DNA of 64,000 nt. It comes from Adhaeribacter aquaticus DSM 16391 (GTDB lineage Bacteria > Bacteroidota > Bacteroidia > Cytophagales > Hymenobacteraceae). The DNA lies in contig NZ_KI421517.1 in assembly GCF_000473365.1 (NCBI RefSeq), forward strand, positions 1,856,745 to 1,920,744. The letters run 5' to 3'. Shown here one piece after another: positions 7,104 to 15,854 of this stretch; position 1 is the stretch's first letter, and each line of letters begins with the position of its first letter. Below the pieces are notes generated by a model. It was given only the letters and a program-made list of their open reading frames with translations, made no database searches and was not told the origin of the DNA. Both the position numbers and the translations under genes were made by a program.

Positions 7104-10070
7104 ATGGTGAAAGGTTTTAACATATTTTTACTTCTAGTTTTACTCACGGCTACAGGCCTGATGACCTCTACTACCTTGCCTAAACGGGTAGTGAGCAACC
7201 AGGAACAATCGTGGGTAGATAGTGTGTATAATGCCTTAACTCCCGAGCAACGCTTAGGCCAGTTATTTATGGTAGCCGCTTACTCTAACCGCGACGCCAG
7301 CCACAGCCGATACATAGAACGCTTGATTAGTCAATATAATATTGGCGGACTAATGTTTATGTATGGTGGACCTAAAAGACAGGCTATACTAACCAACCAA
7401 TACCAAAGCAAAGCCACTGTTCCGCTTTTTATTGCCATGGATGCAGAATGGGGTTTAGATATGCGCCTGGATAGCAGTATGCATTTTGCGAAACAAATGA
7501 CATTGGGCGCACTTGATGATCCTAAGTATGTGTACCTGATGGGAAGAGAAATTGCCCTAAAAATGAAGCGTCTGGGTGTACATATCAGCTTTTCTCCTGT
7601 TTTGGATGTAAACAGCAACCCTAATAATCCGGTTATTGGCAATCGCTCCTTCGGCGAATCAAAAGAGCATGTATCCGACTATGGTATTTCTTACATTAAA
7701 GGCTTGCAGGAAAATGGCATAATTGCCGTAGCCAAACATTTTCCGGGCCACGGTGATACCGATAAAGACTCACATAAATCATTACCAATAATCCGTAGTG
7801 ATATAAAACGGTTACAGGAAGTAGACCTGTACCCCTTTAAGCAATCTTTTGATGCCGGCGTAATGGGGGTAATGGTAGCTCATTTGCACTTACCGGTTTT
7901 TGATACGGTTGCTAATAAAGCCGCTACGCTTTCCCATAATTTGGTTACTGGTTTATTAAAAGAGAAAATGCAATACCAGGGATTAGTTTTTACCGATGCC
8001 CTGAATATGCGCAGTGTAACCAAGTACTACAAGCCTGGAGAAGTAGATGCGCTCGCCTTGTCGGCTGGTAACGATGTTTTACTTTTTTCGGAAGACGTAC
8101 CAACTGCTATTGCTAAAATAAAAGAAGCAGTAGCTTCCGGAAAAATCAAACAGGAAGAAATTGATTATAAGGTTCGGAAAATTCTGCACGCCAAGTATTG
8201 GGCTGGTTTAAATAAGTACAAACCGGTTGAGTTAAAAAACCTGACTACAGAAATAGATCGGCCAAGCAGCAATGTGGTACAACAGCAGCTTTATGAACAT
8301 GCCGTTACTTTAGTAAAAAACAAAGGCGATTTTCTGCCGTTCCGCAATTTAGATACTCTAAATTTTGCCTCCGTTACCATAGGAGCCGGCAAGAATAATG
8401 TGTTTACCCAAACGCTGGAAAAGTATGCGCCATTTACTAAGTACACGCTGGTAAAGCAGGCCGAAGATTCAACTTATAACCGCTTATACAACAAACTACA
8501 GCAGAACAATGTGGTGGTGGTTAGCATTCACCGGTTAAATAATACACCGGCCAATAATTACGGCATTACACAAAGAACCCGGGCCTTTATCCAGCGGTTA
8601 CAGGCTAATCCAAAGCAAAAAGTTGTATTAGCTGTATTAGGCAATGCCTATACCTTACAGTATTTTGAAAAGTCTGATTGGTTGTTGTGTGGTTATGAAG
8701 ATACGGAAGCAGCCCAGACTGTAATACCTCAGATTTTATTTGGTGCTATTGGTGCCAACGGAAAGTTACCCGTTTCGGCCTCTCCAAATCTAACCGCTGG
8801 TTCAGGCTTGAAAACGCAACCGATCAATCGTCTGCGCTTTGCCAATCCGGAAAGTGTTGGCATGGATTCGCAAATTTTAAACCAGATTGATAATGTTGCG
8901 CGGGAAGCCATTGCCTACGGAGCAACTCCAGGCTGCCAGGTAGTAGTAGCCAAGGATGGTGCGGTAATATTTGAAAAAGCTTATGGCTATACCACCTACG
9001 ATGATAAAGCCAAACTAGTAACTAATTCTTCTATTTACGACATTGCATCGGTAACAAAGGTGGCCTCTACCCTGCAGGCTATCATGTTCCTGAAAGACCA
9101 GGGCAAATTAAATTTAGATGCCAAGGCATCGGTTTACCTCCCGGAACTTCAAGGAACTAACAAACAAAATTTGATAATCCGCGACATTCTGGCCCACCAG
9201 GCCGGTTTGCAATCGGGAGTGGCTTTTTGGCAACGCAGTTTTAATGCTCCTCAGAACCGGGGGCTTTATTATGCTACTACCCAAAGCGAGAACTTCCCGA
9301 ATGAAGTAGTACCGGGCATGTATACTGCTAAGAACATGGAAGACGTGATGTGGAAGTGGATTATTGAATCACCGCTTTTACCTAAACCCAAAGGAGCACC
9401 GCATTATGAATTTAAATACAGCGATTTAAGCTTCTATATATTAAGACGGGTAGCAGAAAAACTGCTAAATCAATCAATTGATGAGTTTATGGAGCACAAC
9501 TTTTATGCTTCATTGGGTGCCAATTCATTACTTTATAATCCCTTAAAGCGTTTTCAGAAAGAGCAGATTGTACCTACTGAAAATGATACGCACTTCCGGA
9601 AAACCTTGGTGTGGGGCAATGTGCACGACCAGGGAGCAGCCATGATGGGAGGCGTAGCGGGCCATGCCGGTTTATTCTCAACGGCACTGGATTTAGCCAA
9701 ACTGATGCAAATGAACTTACAAAACGGGGAGTACGGTGGGTTAAGATATTTTCGTGCCAATGTAGTACCTGAATTTGCTACCCGTCACAATAAAGAAACC
9801 CGCCGCGGACTGGGCTGGGATATGCCTGACCCTGCCGGGAAAGGTGCTACCTCAACCATGGCTCCGTTATCTACTTTTGGCCATACCGGCTTTACAGGCA
9901 CCTGCGCTTGGGTTGATCCGGAAAACAAGCTGGTTTACATCTTTTTATCCAACCGCATTAATCCTACTGCCGAAAATAATAAGCTGGTTACTAATAGCAT
10001 CCGAACCCGAATTCACGATATCATTTATAAATCTATCCAGCCTAAGTTCTATTACACCGACCGGCAGTAG
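7104..10070 (+). CDS. glycoside hydrolase family 3 (NagZ-like) fused to a beta-lactamase-like serine hydrolase
   Basis: A 988-residue two-enzyme fusion with an N-terminal signal sequence. Residues about 40-590 are GH3: KHFPGHGDTDKDSH is the hallmark of NagZ-like beta-N-acetylglucosaminidases, with the acid/base histidine in this loop, and the nucleophile Asp lies in VFTDALNMR. The second GH3 domain follows. Residues about 610-980 are a class C beta-lactamase/DD-peptidase-type domain with Ser649-V-T-Lys652 (SxxK), YSDLS (YxN equivalent) and HTGFTG (KTG equivalent). NagZ and AmpC homologues both act on cell-wall fragments, so periplasmic peptidoglycan turnover is the natural inference. This fusion is recurrent in Bacteroidota. 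It is transcribed as a single gene, with bshA 105 bases downstream. Confidence 0.88.
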   Translation: MVKGFNIFLLLVLLTATGLMTSTTLPKRVVSNQEQSWVDSVYNALTPEQRLGQLFMVAAYSNRDASHSRYIERLISQYNIGGLMFMYGGPKRQAILTNQYQSKATVPLFIAMDAEWGLDMRLDSSMHFAKQMTLGALDDPKYVYLMGREIALKMKRLGVHISFSPVLDVNSNPNNPVIGNRSFGESKEHVSDYGISYIKGLQENGIIAVAKHFPGHGDTDKDSHKSLPIIRSDIKRLQEVDLYPFKQSFDAGVMGVMVAHLHLPVFDTVANKAATLSHNLVTGLLKEKMQYQGLVFTDALNMRSVTKYYKPGEVDALALSAGNDVLLFSEDVPTAIAKIKEAVASGKIKQEEIDYKVRKILHAKYWAGLNKYKPVELKNLTTEIDRPSSNVVQQQLYEHAVTLVKNKGDFLPFRNLDTLNFASVTIGAGKNNVFTQTLEKYAPFTKYTLVKQAEDSTYNRLYNKLQQNNVVVVSIHRLNNTPANNYGITQRTRAFIQRLQANPKQKVVLAVLGNAYTLQYFEKSDWLLCGYEDTEAAQTVIPQILFGAIGANGKLPVSASPNLTAGSGLKTQPINRLRFANPESVGMDSQILNQIDNVAREAIAYGATPGCQVVVAKDGAVIFEKAYGYTTYDDKAKLVTNSSIYDIASVTKVASTLQAIMFLKDQGKLNLDAKASVYLPELQGTNKQNLIIRDILAHQAGLQSGVAFWQRSFNAPQNRGLYYATTQSENFPNEVVPGMYTAKNMEDVMWKWIIESPLLPKPKGAPHYEFKYSDLSFYILRRVAEKLLNQSIDEFMEHNFYASLGANSLLYNPLKRFQKEQIVPTENDTHFRKTLVWGNVHDQGAAMMGGVAGHAGLFSTALDLAKLMQMNLQNGEYGGLRYFRANVVPEFATRHNKETRRGLGWDMPDPAGKGATSTMAPLSTFGHTGFTGTCAWVDPENKLVYIFLSNRINPTAENNKLVTNSIRTRIHDIIYKSIQPKFYYTDRQ

Positions 10071-10175
10071 CGTAAGAAGAATAAAATTTAAGGAAAGTAT
10101 AAAAACTATTTCCTTACTTTGAGCTTATAAAGCTTATCAGCTTAACTAAATTTTTACCGCTGATCTTGAATTTAC

Positions 10176-11312
10176 ATGAAAATTGGCATTGTTTGTTATC
10201 CAACCTTTGGAGGAAGTGGCGTAGTAGCAACCGAATTGGGCAAGGCCCTTGCTCAAAAAGGTCATCAAATACATTTTATTACCTATAGCCAACCGGCTCG
10301 GCTCGATTTCTTTAACGAGAATCTTTTTTACCACGAGGTAATGGTACCATCTTACCCGCTGTTTCAATACGATCCGTATGAACTGGCTTTAGCCAGCAAA
10401 ATGGTAGATATTGTTCAGTTTGAGAAGTTGGATGTACTACACGTGCATTATGCTATTCCGCATGCTTCGGCAGCCTTCATGGCCAAACAAATCTTAAAAA
10501 CCAAAGGGATTCATATTCCGGTTATCACTACTTTACATGGTACCGATATTACCCTGGTGGGTAAAGATGCTTCTTTTGAACCGGTGGTTACCTTTAGTAT
10601 TAATCAGTCGGATGGGGTGACGGCAGTTTCTGATGATCTGCGCACCGAAACCTATAACCATTTTAAAATTGAAAAAGAAATTGAAGTCATTCCAAACTTC
10701 ATTAACCTGGAACGCTTTCAAAAACAACGGAAAGATCATTTCCGGACGGCCATTAGTCCTTTTGGAGAAAAACTGCTGGTACATACTTCCAACTTCCGCA
10801 GTGTAAAACGGGTTCAGGACGTAATAAAAATTTTTGTAGAAGTACGAAAACAAATACCTTCTAAATTATTGATGGTGGGTGATGGACCGGAACGGGTAAA
10901 AGCAGAGAAACTGTGCCGGAAGCTTAATGTATGCGGCGATGTACGCTTTTTAGGCAAACTGGATGCCGTAGAAGAGGTTTTATCGGTGTGTGACTTATTC
11001 CTGATGCCTTCCGAGAAAGAAAGTTTTGGACTGGCCGCGCTGGAAGCAATGGCTTGCCAGGTCCCGGTTATTTCGTCTAATGCTGGGGGCATACCCGAAC
11101 TGAATATTCATGGCGTTACTGGGTTTGTAAGCAATGTGGGTGATGTGAATGATATGGTAAAAAATGCCTTGTTTGTCTTACACGATGATAACTTACCTAC
11201 CTTTAAGGCAAATGCACTAGCTAGGGCTAAGGTATTTGAAATAAATAAAATTGTTCCGCTTTATGAAAACTTCTATCAGAAGATAAAAGATGAACAATTA
11301 GCAATGCTGTAG
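10176..11312 (+). CDS. bshA: N-acetyl-alpha-D-glucosaminyl L-malate synthase BshA
   Basis: A 378-residue GT4 glycosyltransferase (GT-B fold) that joins UDP-GlcNAc and L-malate in the first step of bacillithiol synthesis. The N-terminus MKIGIVCYPTFGGSGVVATELG is diagnostic for BshA. Further along are HVHYAIPHA, TTLHGTDITLVG and SDDLR. The C-terminal nucleotide-sugar half has EKESFGLAALEAMACQVPV with the EX7E motif, and SNAGGIPE. The length matches the family (about 375-385). No bshB or bshC lies in this window. A hairpin plus T-run at 11340-11372 ends the transcript. Confidence 0.93.
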   Translation: MKIGIVCYPTFGGSGVVATELGKALAQKGHQIHFITYSQPARLDFFNENLFYHEVMVPSYPLFQYDPYELALASKMVDIVQFEKLDVLHVHYAIPHASAAFMAKQILKTKGIHIPVITTLHGTDITLVGKDASFEPVVTFSINQSDGVTAVSDDLRTETYNHFKIEKEIEVIPNFINLERFQKQRKDHFRTAISPFGEKLLVHTSNFRSVKRVQDVIKIFVEVRKQIPSKLLMVGDGPERVKAEKLCRKLNVCGDVRFLGKLDAVEEVLSVCDLFLMPSEKESFGLAALEAMACQVPVISSNAGGIPELNIHGVTGFVSNVGDVNDMVKNALFVLHDDNLPTFKANALARAKVFEINKIVPLYENFYQKIKDEQLAML

Positions 11313-11339
11313 AAAGTATAGGATTTTTAAACAAATAGC

Positions 11340-11372
11340 ATCCTGCTCCACCTCCTGGGGCAGGATTTTTTA
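11340..11372 (+). terminator. intrinsic terminator after bshA
   Basis: A stem ATCCTGCTCC / TGGGGCAGGAT (one imperfect pair) with a short CC-rich loop, followed immediately by a run of six T. It lies 28 bases after the bshA stop. Confidence 0.8.
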
Positions 11373-11521
11373 CTTTTTAGCTAAATCACTTAACATCTTG
11401 CGCTTATTTCTGAAAAATATTTTATTAAGCTTATATTAACTCCAAACAATTCTTTTAATTCAATTTAAAATTAATGAACTTTGCGCCTTGAAATTTTTTA
11501 GCGCGGAAAGCGCAATGTTCT

Positions 11522-13414
11522 ATGAGTAAAGACAAATATTTTATCATTGATTTCGACAGTACTTTCACGCAAGTAGAAGCTTTAGATGAATTAGGTGAAA
11601 TCTCATTACAAGGCGACGAAAACAAGGAGGAAATCCTGCAGGAAATAGTAAACCTGACCAATAGTGCCATGGACGGCAAAAGCTCGTTCACCGAGGGTTT
11701 ATCGAAACGTCTGGCTTTACTCAAAGCAAACCGCAGGCACTTGCAACCGCTTATTGCTCAATTAGAAACCAAAGTTTCTGAATCTGTTAAGCGCAACCGG
11801 GAATTCTTTAACCAATATGCTGATAATATTTTAATTGTATCCAGTGGGTTTAAAGAGTTTATTGTACCAATTGTAACCCAATACGGTATTAAAGAAGAAA
11901 ATATTTATGCCAATACTTTTGAGTACGACGAGCAGGGTAATATTGTAGGCTTCGATCCGTCTAATGTATTAAGTCTGGATAAAGGCAAAATTAAATTACT
12001 GGAAAACCTGGCTTTGCAAGGAGATGTGTATGTATTAGGTGATGGTTATACCGACTACGAAATTAAAGAAGCCGGCTTAGCCAATAAATTTTACGCCTTT
12101 ACTGAAAACATTGCCCGTGAAGCGGTAGTTGCTAAAGCTGAACATATCGCTCCCAGCTTAGATGAGTTTCTGTACCAGAACAAATTACCGATGGCTATTT
12201 CTTATCCAAAGAATCGTATTAGTGTTCTGTTATTAGAGAATATTCACCCAAAAGCGGTAGAGCTATTTAAGAAAGAGGGCTACCAGGTAGAAACCGCTAT
12301 TGGTGCCATGGAAGAGGATGAGCTTTGTGAGCGAATTAAAAACGTTTCTATATTAGGCATACGTTCTAAAACACAGGTAACCAAAAAGGTTTTAGCCAAT
12401 GCTAATAAATTAATGAGTGTTGGTGCTTTCTGTATTGGCACCAATCAGATTGATTTAACAGAATGTTTAAGATTAGGTATTCCGGCATTTAACGCACCTT
12501 ATAGCAACACCCGCAGCGTGGTAGAACTGGCTATTGGCCAAATCATTATGCTGGCCCGTAACATTTTCCCTAAAAGTGAAAAAATGCATAAAGGCATTTG
12601 GGATAAATCAGCGGCTGGTAGTTTTGAGGTTCGCGGCAAAAAATTAGGTATTGTAGGATACGGCAACATTGGTTCCCAGCTTTCTGTACTGGCCGAAGCG
12701 ATGGGTATGGAAGTTTACTATTACGATGTAGTAGAAAAACTACAGTTGGGTAATGCCAAGAAATGCAGTTCTCTGAAAGAGTTACTGGGCCTGGCTGATT
12801 TTGTAACCCTGCACGTAGATGGCCGGGCCAGCAACAAAAACTTTTTTGGTGCGGCTGAGTTTGAAGCCATGAAAGAAGGCGTAATATTCCTGAACCTGAG
12901 CCGTGGCCATATTGTAGATATTCCGGTTTTAGTTCAGCATATTAAATCAGGCAAGATCAAAGGAGCAGCAATTGATGTATTCCCGTACGAGCCCGTAAAT
13001 AATGCCGAAGAATTTGTAAATGATTTACGTGGGTTACCTAACGTTATTTTAACGCCTCATATTGGAGGTAGTACGGCAGAGGCGCAAGAGAACATTGCTA
13101 ACTTTGTTCCGAACCGGATTATGGAGTACATTAACTCTGGTAATACTTACCAGAGCGTAAACTTCCCTAACATACAGTTACCGGCTCTTACCAATGCGCA
13201 TCGCCTGATCCATATTCACGAGAATGTACCGGGTGTACTGGCAAATATTAACAATGTTTTAGCTAAAAACCACGTAAATATTCTGGGTCAGTATTTAAAA
13301 ACTAATGAACACGTAGGGTATGTAATCACAGACATTGATAAAGCATACGACAAAGAATTAGTTAATGATCTGAGAAGTATTGCCAACACCATTAAGTTTA
13401 GAATACTTTATTAA
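11522..13414 (+). CDS. serA: bifunctional phosphoserine phosphatase-like / D-3-phosphoglycerate dehydrogenase fusion
   Basis: A 630-residue fusion. Residues 1-220 are a HAD-superfamily domain of the SerB type: DFDST with nucleophile Asp10, VSSGF (motif II), a KGKIKLLE lysine segment and GDGYTD, where Thr replaces the usual Asn. Residues about 230-550 are 3-phosphoglycerate dehydrogenase: NAD-binding GIVGYGNIGSQ, NLSRGHIVD and the catalytic histidine in LTPHIGGST. Residues about 555-630 are an ACT domain (HENVPGVLANINNVL), the usual seat of serine feedback control. One chain would thus catalyse the first and third steps of serine synthesis, with the transaminase encoded just downstream. The phosphatase activity is inferred from motifs; the dehydrogenase is clear. 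Confidence 0.88.
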   Translation: MSKDKYFIIDFDSTFTQVEALDELGEISLQGDENKEEILQEIVNLTNSAMDGKSSFTEGLSKRLALLKANRRHLQPLIAQLETKVSESVKRNREFFNQYADNILIVSSGFKEFIVPIVTQYGIKEENIYANTFEYDEQGNIVGFDPSNVLSLDKGKIKLLENLALQGDVYVLGDGYTDYEIKEAGLANKFYAFTENIAREAVVAKAEHIAPSLDEFLYQNKLPMAISYPKNRISVLLLENIHPKAVELFKKEGYQVETAIGAMEEDELCERIKNVSILGIRSKTQVTKKVLANANKLMSVGAFCIGTNQIDLTECLRLGIPAFNAPYSNTRSVVELAIGQIIMLARNIFPKSEKMHKGIWDKSAAGSFEVRGKKLGIVGYGNIGSQLSVLAEAMGMEVYYYDVVEKLQLGNAKKCSSLKELLGLADFVTLHVDGRASNKNFFGAAEFEAMKEGVIFLNLSRGHIVDIPVLVQHIKSGKIKGAAIDVFPYEPVNNAEEFVNDLRGLPNVILTPHIGGSTAEAQENIANFVPNRIMEYINSGNTYQSVNFPNIQLPALTNAHRLIHIHENVPGVLANINNVLAKNHVNILGQYLKTNEHVGYVITDIDKAYDKELVNDLRSIANTIKFRILY

Positions 13415-13433
13415 TAAGTAATTATTATGTACG

Positions 13434-13482
13434 AAGTGCTAAGTCCTATATTAAACCCTTAATATGGACTTAGCACTTTTAA
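13434..13482 (+). terminator. stem-loop terminator between serA and serC
   Basis: A long inverted repeat AAGTGCTAAGTCC...TATTA / TAATA...GGACTTAGCACTTTT with a short CCC-containing loop, ending in a T-run. It lies in the 93-base gap between the two serine genes, so it may attenuate rather than separate their expression. Confidence 0.7.
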
Positions 13483-13507
13483 TTTTTATACCTACCTTTT
13501 CCCAATC

Positions 13508-14596
13508 ATGAACAATAAGATATATTTCACCCCGGGACCTTCTGAATTGTACCCTACGGTGCCTCAGCACATGCAAAGTGCAATGGCCAATAAAATTGGA
13601 AGTATCTCACACCGCAGCCAGCAGTTTAAAGATATTTATGCTCACACCGAAAAAGAGCTGCGCCAGTTGCTGCAATTACCCGATAATTTCGAAATATTAT
13701 TTTTATCCTCGGCCAACGAAATTTGGGAACGGGCTATTCAGAACACAGTAGAATCTGAAAGTTTTCACCTGGTTAACGGTTCTTTCTCCAAACGTTTCTA
13801 TGAAATATCGCTGGAGCTAGGTAGGAAAGCCACCAAGTATGAGGCCCCTTTCGGCGAAGGTTTTCCTATTGATCAGATTGAAGTTCCGGCAACCGCAGAA
13901 TTGGTAGCGGTAGTACAAAATGAAACCAGTTCCGGTGCTGCTACGCCGGTTGAGGCTATTAATCAGCTGCGGTCAAAAATTAATCCGGAAGCTTTATTAT
14001 TTGTAGATGCAGTTTCGTCTATGCCGCACCCGGCTTTTGATTATAGCCAGATAGATTCTGTATATTTTTCGGTACAGAAGTGCTTTGGTTTACCCGCAGG
14101 TTTAGGTGTTTGGGTTTTAAATGACCGTTGCATTGCTAAAGCCGAAGCGTTAAAAGCTAAAGGTTTATCTATTGGTTCATTTCATAGCATTCCTTCTTTA
14201 TTAAGCAAAGCCAAAGGCTATCAGAACCCTGAAACACCAAATGTGCTTAATATTTACTTATTAGGTCAGGTGGCAGAAGAAATGAACAAGAAAGGCATTG
14301 AGGTGATCCGGCAGGAAACGGAAACCAAAGCTAAACTGGTTTATGAGTATGCCGCCAACAGCCAGACATTTGACATTGCCGTTAAGGAACCGGCACATCG
14401 CTCCGCTACTACTATTATCCTTAACACAAAAGTGTCTTCTGCCGAGGTTATTAAAAAACTGGCGCCTTTTGATATGGTAGTGGGCAGTGGTTACGGCAGT
14501 TACAAAGATGCTCAAATAAGAATTGCCAATTTCCCGGCCCATTCGGTAAGCCAAATGCAGGCTTTGGTTTATAAACTACAAGAGCTATTTGGATAA
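13508..14596 (+). CDS. serC: phosphoserine aminotransferase-like class V aminotransferase
   Basis: A 362-residue PLP-dependent class V aminotransferase (fold type I). It starts MNNKIYFTPGPSELYPTV, with the TPGP motif shared by SerC and alanine-glyoxylate transaminases. Next come SISHRS, NETSSGAATP, VDAVSSMPH with the PLP-ring Asp, and the Schiff-base lysine in SVQKCFGLPAG. It lies directly after the SerB-SerA fusion, which supplies 3-phosphohydroxypyruvate, so the SerC role (making phosphoserine with glutamate) is strongly suggested by context. From sequence alone an alanine-glyoxylate-type activity cannot be excluded. A hairpin at 14617-14653 closes the unit. Confidence 0.85.
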   Translation: MNNKIYFTPGPSELYPTVPQHMQSAMANKIGSISHRSQQFKDIYAHTEKELRQLLQLPDNFEILFLSSANEIWERAIQNTVESESFHLVNGSFSKRFYEISLELGRKATKYEAPFGEGFPIDQIEVPATAELVAVVQNETSSGAATPVEAINQLRSKINPEALLFVDAVSSMPHPAFDYSQIDSVYFSVQKCFGLPAGLGVWVLNDRCIAKAEALKAKGLSIGSFHSIPSLLSKAKGYQNPETPNVLNIYLLGQVAEEMNKKGIEVIRQETETKAKLVYEYAANSQTFDIAVKEPAHRSATTIILNTKVSSAEVIKKLAPFDMVVGSGYGSYKDAQIRIANFPAHSVSQMQALVYKLQELFG

Positions 14597-14616
14597 TATT
14601 ATTTTTCCTTACTAAA

Positions 14617-14653
14617 ACAAAAGGGCCTTTCAAATATGGAAAGGCTCTTTTGT
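14617..14653 (+). terminator. intrinsic terminator after serC
   Basis: A stem ACAAAAGGGCCTTTC / GGAAAGGCTCTTTTGT with one mismatch and a six-base loop, ending in CTTTTGTTG. It lies 21 bases after the serC stop. Confidence 0.75.
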
Positions 14654-14695
14654 TGAATAAGTAGTGTAAGTGTAATAATAGTACTATAGAAATTC

Positions 14696-14775
14696 GTCAT
14701 CCTGAGCCTGGCGAAGGATCTAATTCTTACCGCCACTTCGATATAATTTAGATTCCTCGGCAAGCTCGGAATGAC
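14696..14775. repeat. imperfect palindromic intergenic repeat (REP/MITE-like)
   Basis: The left arm 14696-14723 (GTCATCCTGAGCC..., then GCGAAGGATCTAA) and the right arm 14748-14775 (TTAGATTCCTCGG..., then CTCGGAATGAC) are near-perfect reverse complements, about 22 of 28 positions, around a 24-base centre. From memory, GTCATCCTGAGC...GAAGGATCT units are dispersed in many Cytophagales genomes between genes. It separates the serC unit from the convergent metal-related module. Only one copy is present in this window. Confidence 0.6.
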
Positions 14776-14822
14776 CTAAAATGTAATAAGTAAAACTGGT
14801 ATTCTTTAGGTTAAACCTACCC

Positions 14823-15854
14823 CTATTTTAATAAATACTTAGTTTGATTAAAATTGTAGTTTAAGCCTAAAACTAAACGTCCGGCACTGGATGGGTGATT
14901 GGTTGCAGCTTCATACACGGGTAATTGGGCAGCTAAATTAAGGGAGATGTTTTTATAGAATATATCTACTCCTGGTCCTAGCAAAGCATTCTTCATTTGA
15001 TGTTCGCCGGTTAATTCTCCGTTCAACATTTCCCCTTTAGTGTTCTCATAAAAGAACTGAGCTGATGGCACGATCAACCAGTTGGGGTTGGGGTTAAAGC
15101 GGTAAAATAAATTTACAAATTGCGCTGTACTATTGGCAATACCTTCCTGGTAGTAATTTTGCCCGTTCAGTTTATAACTGGCATTAATACTCAGACCTAT
15201 TTTTCGATAGCCAATAATATAATTGATGTAGGTAAAATAATCTACCGCACCGGTTCCGGGCTGTAAAAGCAACGGATACCGTACACCTTCTGCATCTTTT
15301 TTATAATAATGTCCGGTTGGCAGTTTTACCCCACCACCCGCAATTAATCGTTGTTGAGCACCAGCTACTTCTATTTTGCGCAACAAATGGTAACCAGCAA
15401 ATAAATTAATATCCCCTATACCCGTCAGGGAGGTTGTGCTGCCATCGGTGCGGCTGGTATTCATGGTATAGGGCACATAAGCATTTAGTTCAAGGCGTTT
15501 ATGAATAAAATATTTGCCCCGTACTTCAATAACCCGATAGGCTTCATAATCCTGTGCATTATTGCCGTGATCGTGCGCTCCTGTACCCGGTGCATGCGTA
15601 TGGCTATGGCCATTTTCTCCCTGCGCGCCCGGATACAAGACATTCACGCCGTGTGGGAAAAACTGTTTTTTTTGTCCTAAATGGGAATAGCCGTTAAAAA
15701 TCCGGTATCGGTGCATTATGCCGATGGTGCTTTGATTATCGTAAGGCGTAATGCCCATAAAGCAACCACAAATATCACAGGCTTGGCTTGTTTCTGTTAT
15801 TAGGCATAAAACACCTAATATTACTAATTTACTGATGTTGAGAAAATTTCGCAT
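14823..15854 (-). CDS. outer-membrane beta-barrel protein with CDICGC motif and His-rich segment
   Basis: A 343-residue exported protein. A signal peptide ends before CDICGCFMG, so three closely spaced cysteines lie at the mature N-terminus. Residues about 75-105 carry a His-rich stretch (GHSHTHAPGTGAHDHG), suggestive of metal binding. The rest alternates aromatic beta-strands (YFTYINYIIGYRK..., LNLAAQLPVY, then a final GLNYNFNQTKYLLK), typical of an outer-membrane barrel. It overlaps the 3' end of the di-heme peroxidase gene by 26 bases, so translation is probably coupled. I know similar CDICGC proteins as companions of MbnP-family and cytochrome c peroxidase genes in Bacteroidota. No biochemical role is established. 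Confidence 0.65.
   Translation of the reverse strand: MRNFLNISKLVILGVLCLITETSQACDICGCFMGITPYDNQSTIGIMHRYRIFNGYSHLGQKKQFFPHGVNVLYPGAQGENGHSHTHAPGTGAHDHGNNAQDYEAYRVIEVRGKYFIHKRLELNAYVPYTMNTSRTDGSTTSLTGIGDINLFAGYHLLRKIEVAGAQQRLIAGGGVKLPTGHYYKKDAEGVRYPLLLQPGTGAVDYFTYINYIIGYRKIGLSINASYKLNGQNYYQEGIANSTAQFVNLFYRFNPNPNWLIVPSAQFFYENTKGEMLNGELTGEHQMKNALLGPGVDIFYKNISLNLAAQLPVYEAATNHPSSAGRLVLGLNYNFNQTKYLLK

Noticed and set aside
14696-14775. Palindromic repeat considered as a CRISPR unit
   Set aside because: Only one unit is present, with arms in inverted rather than direct orientation and no spacers or cas genes.
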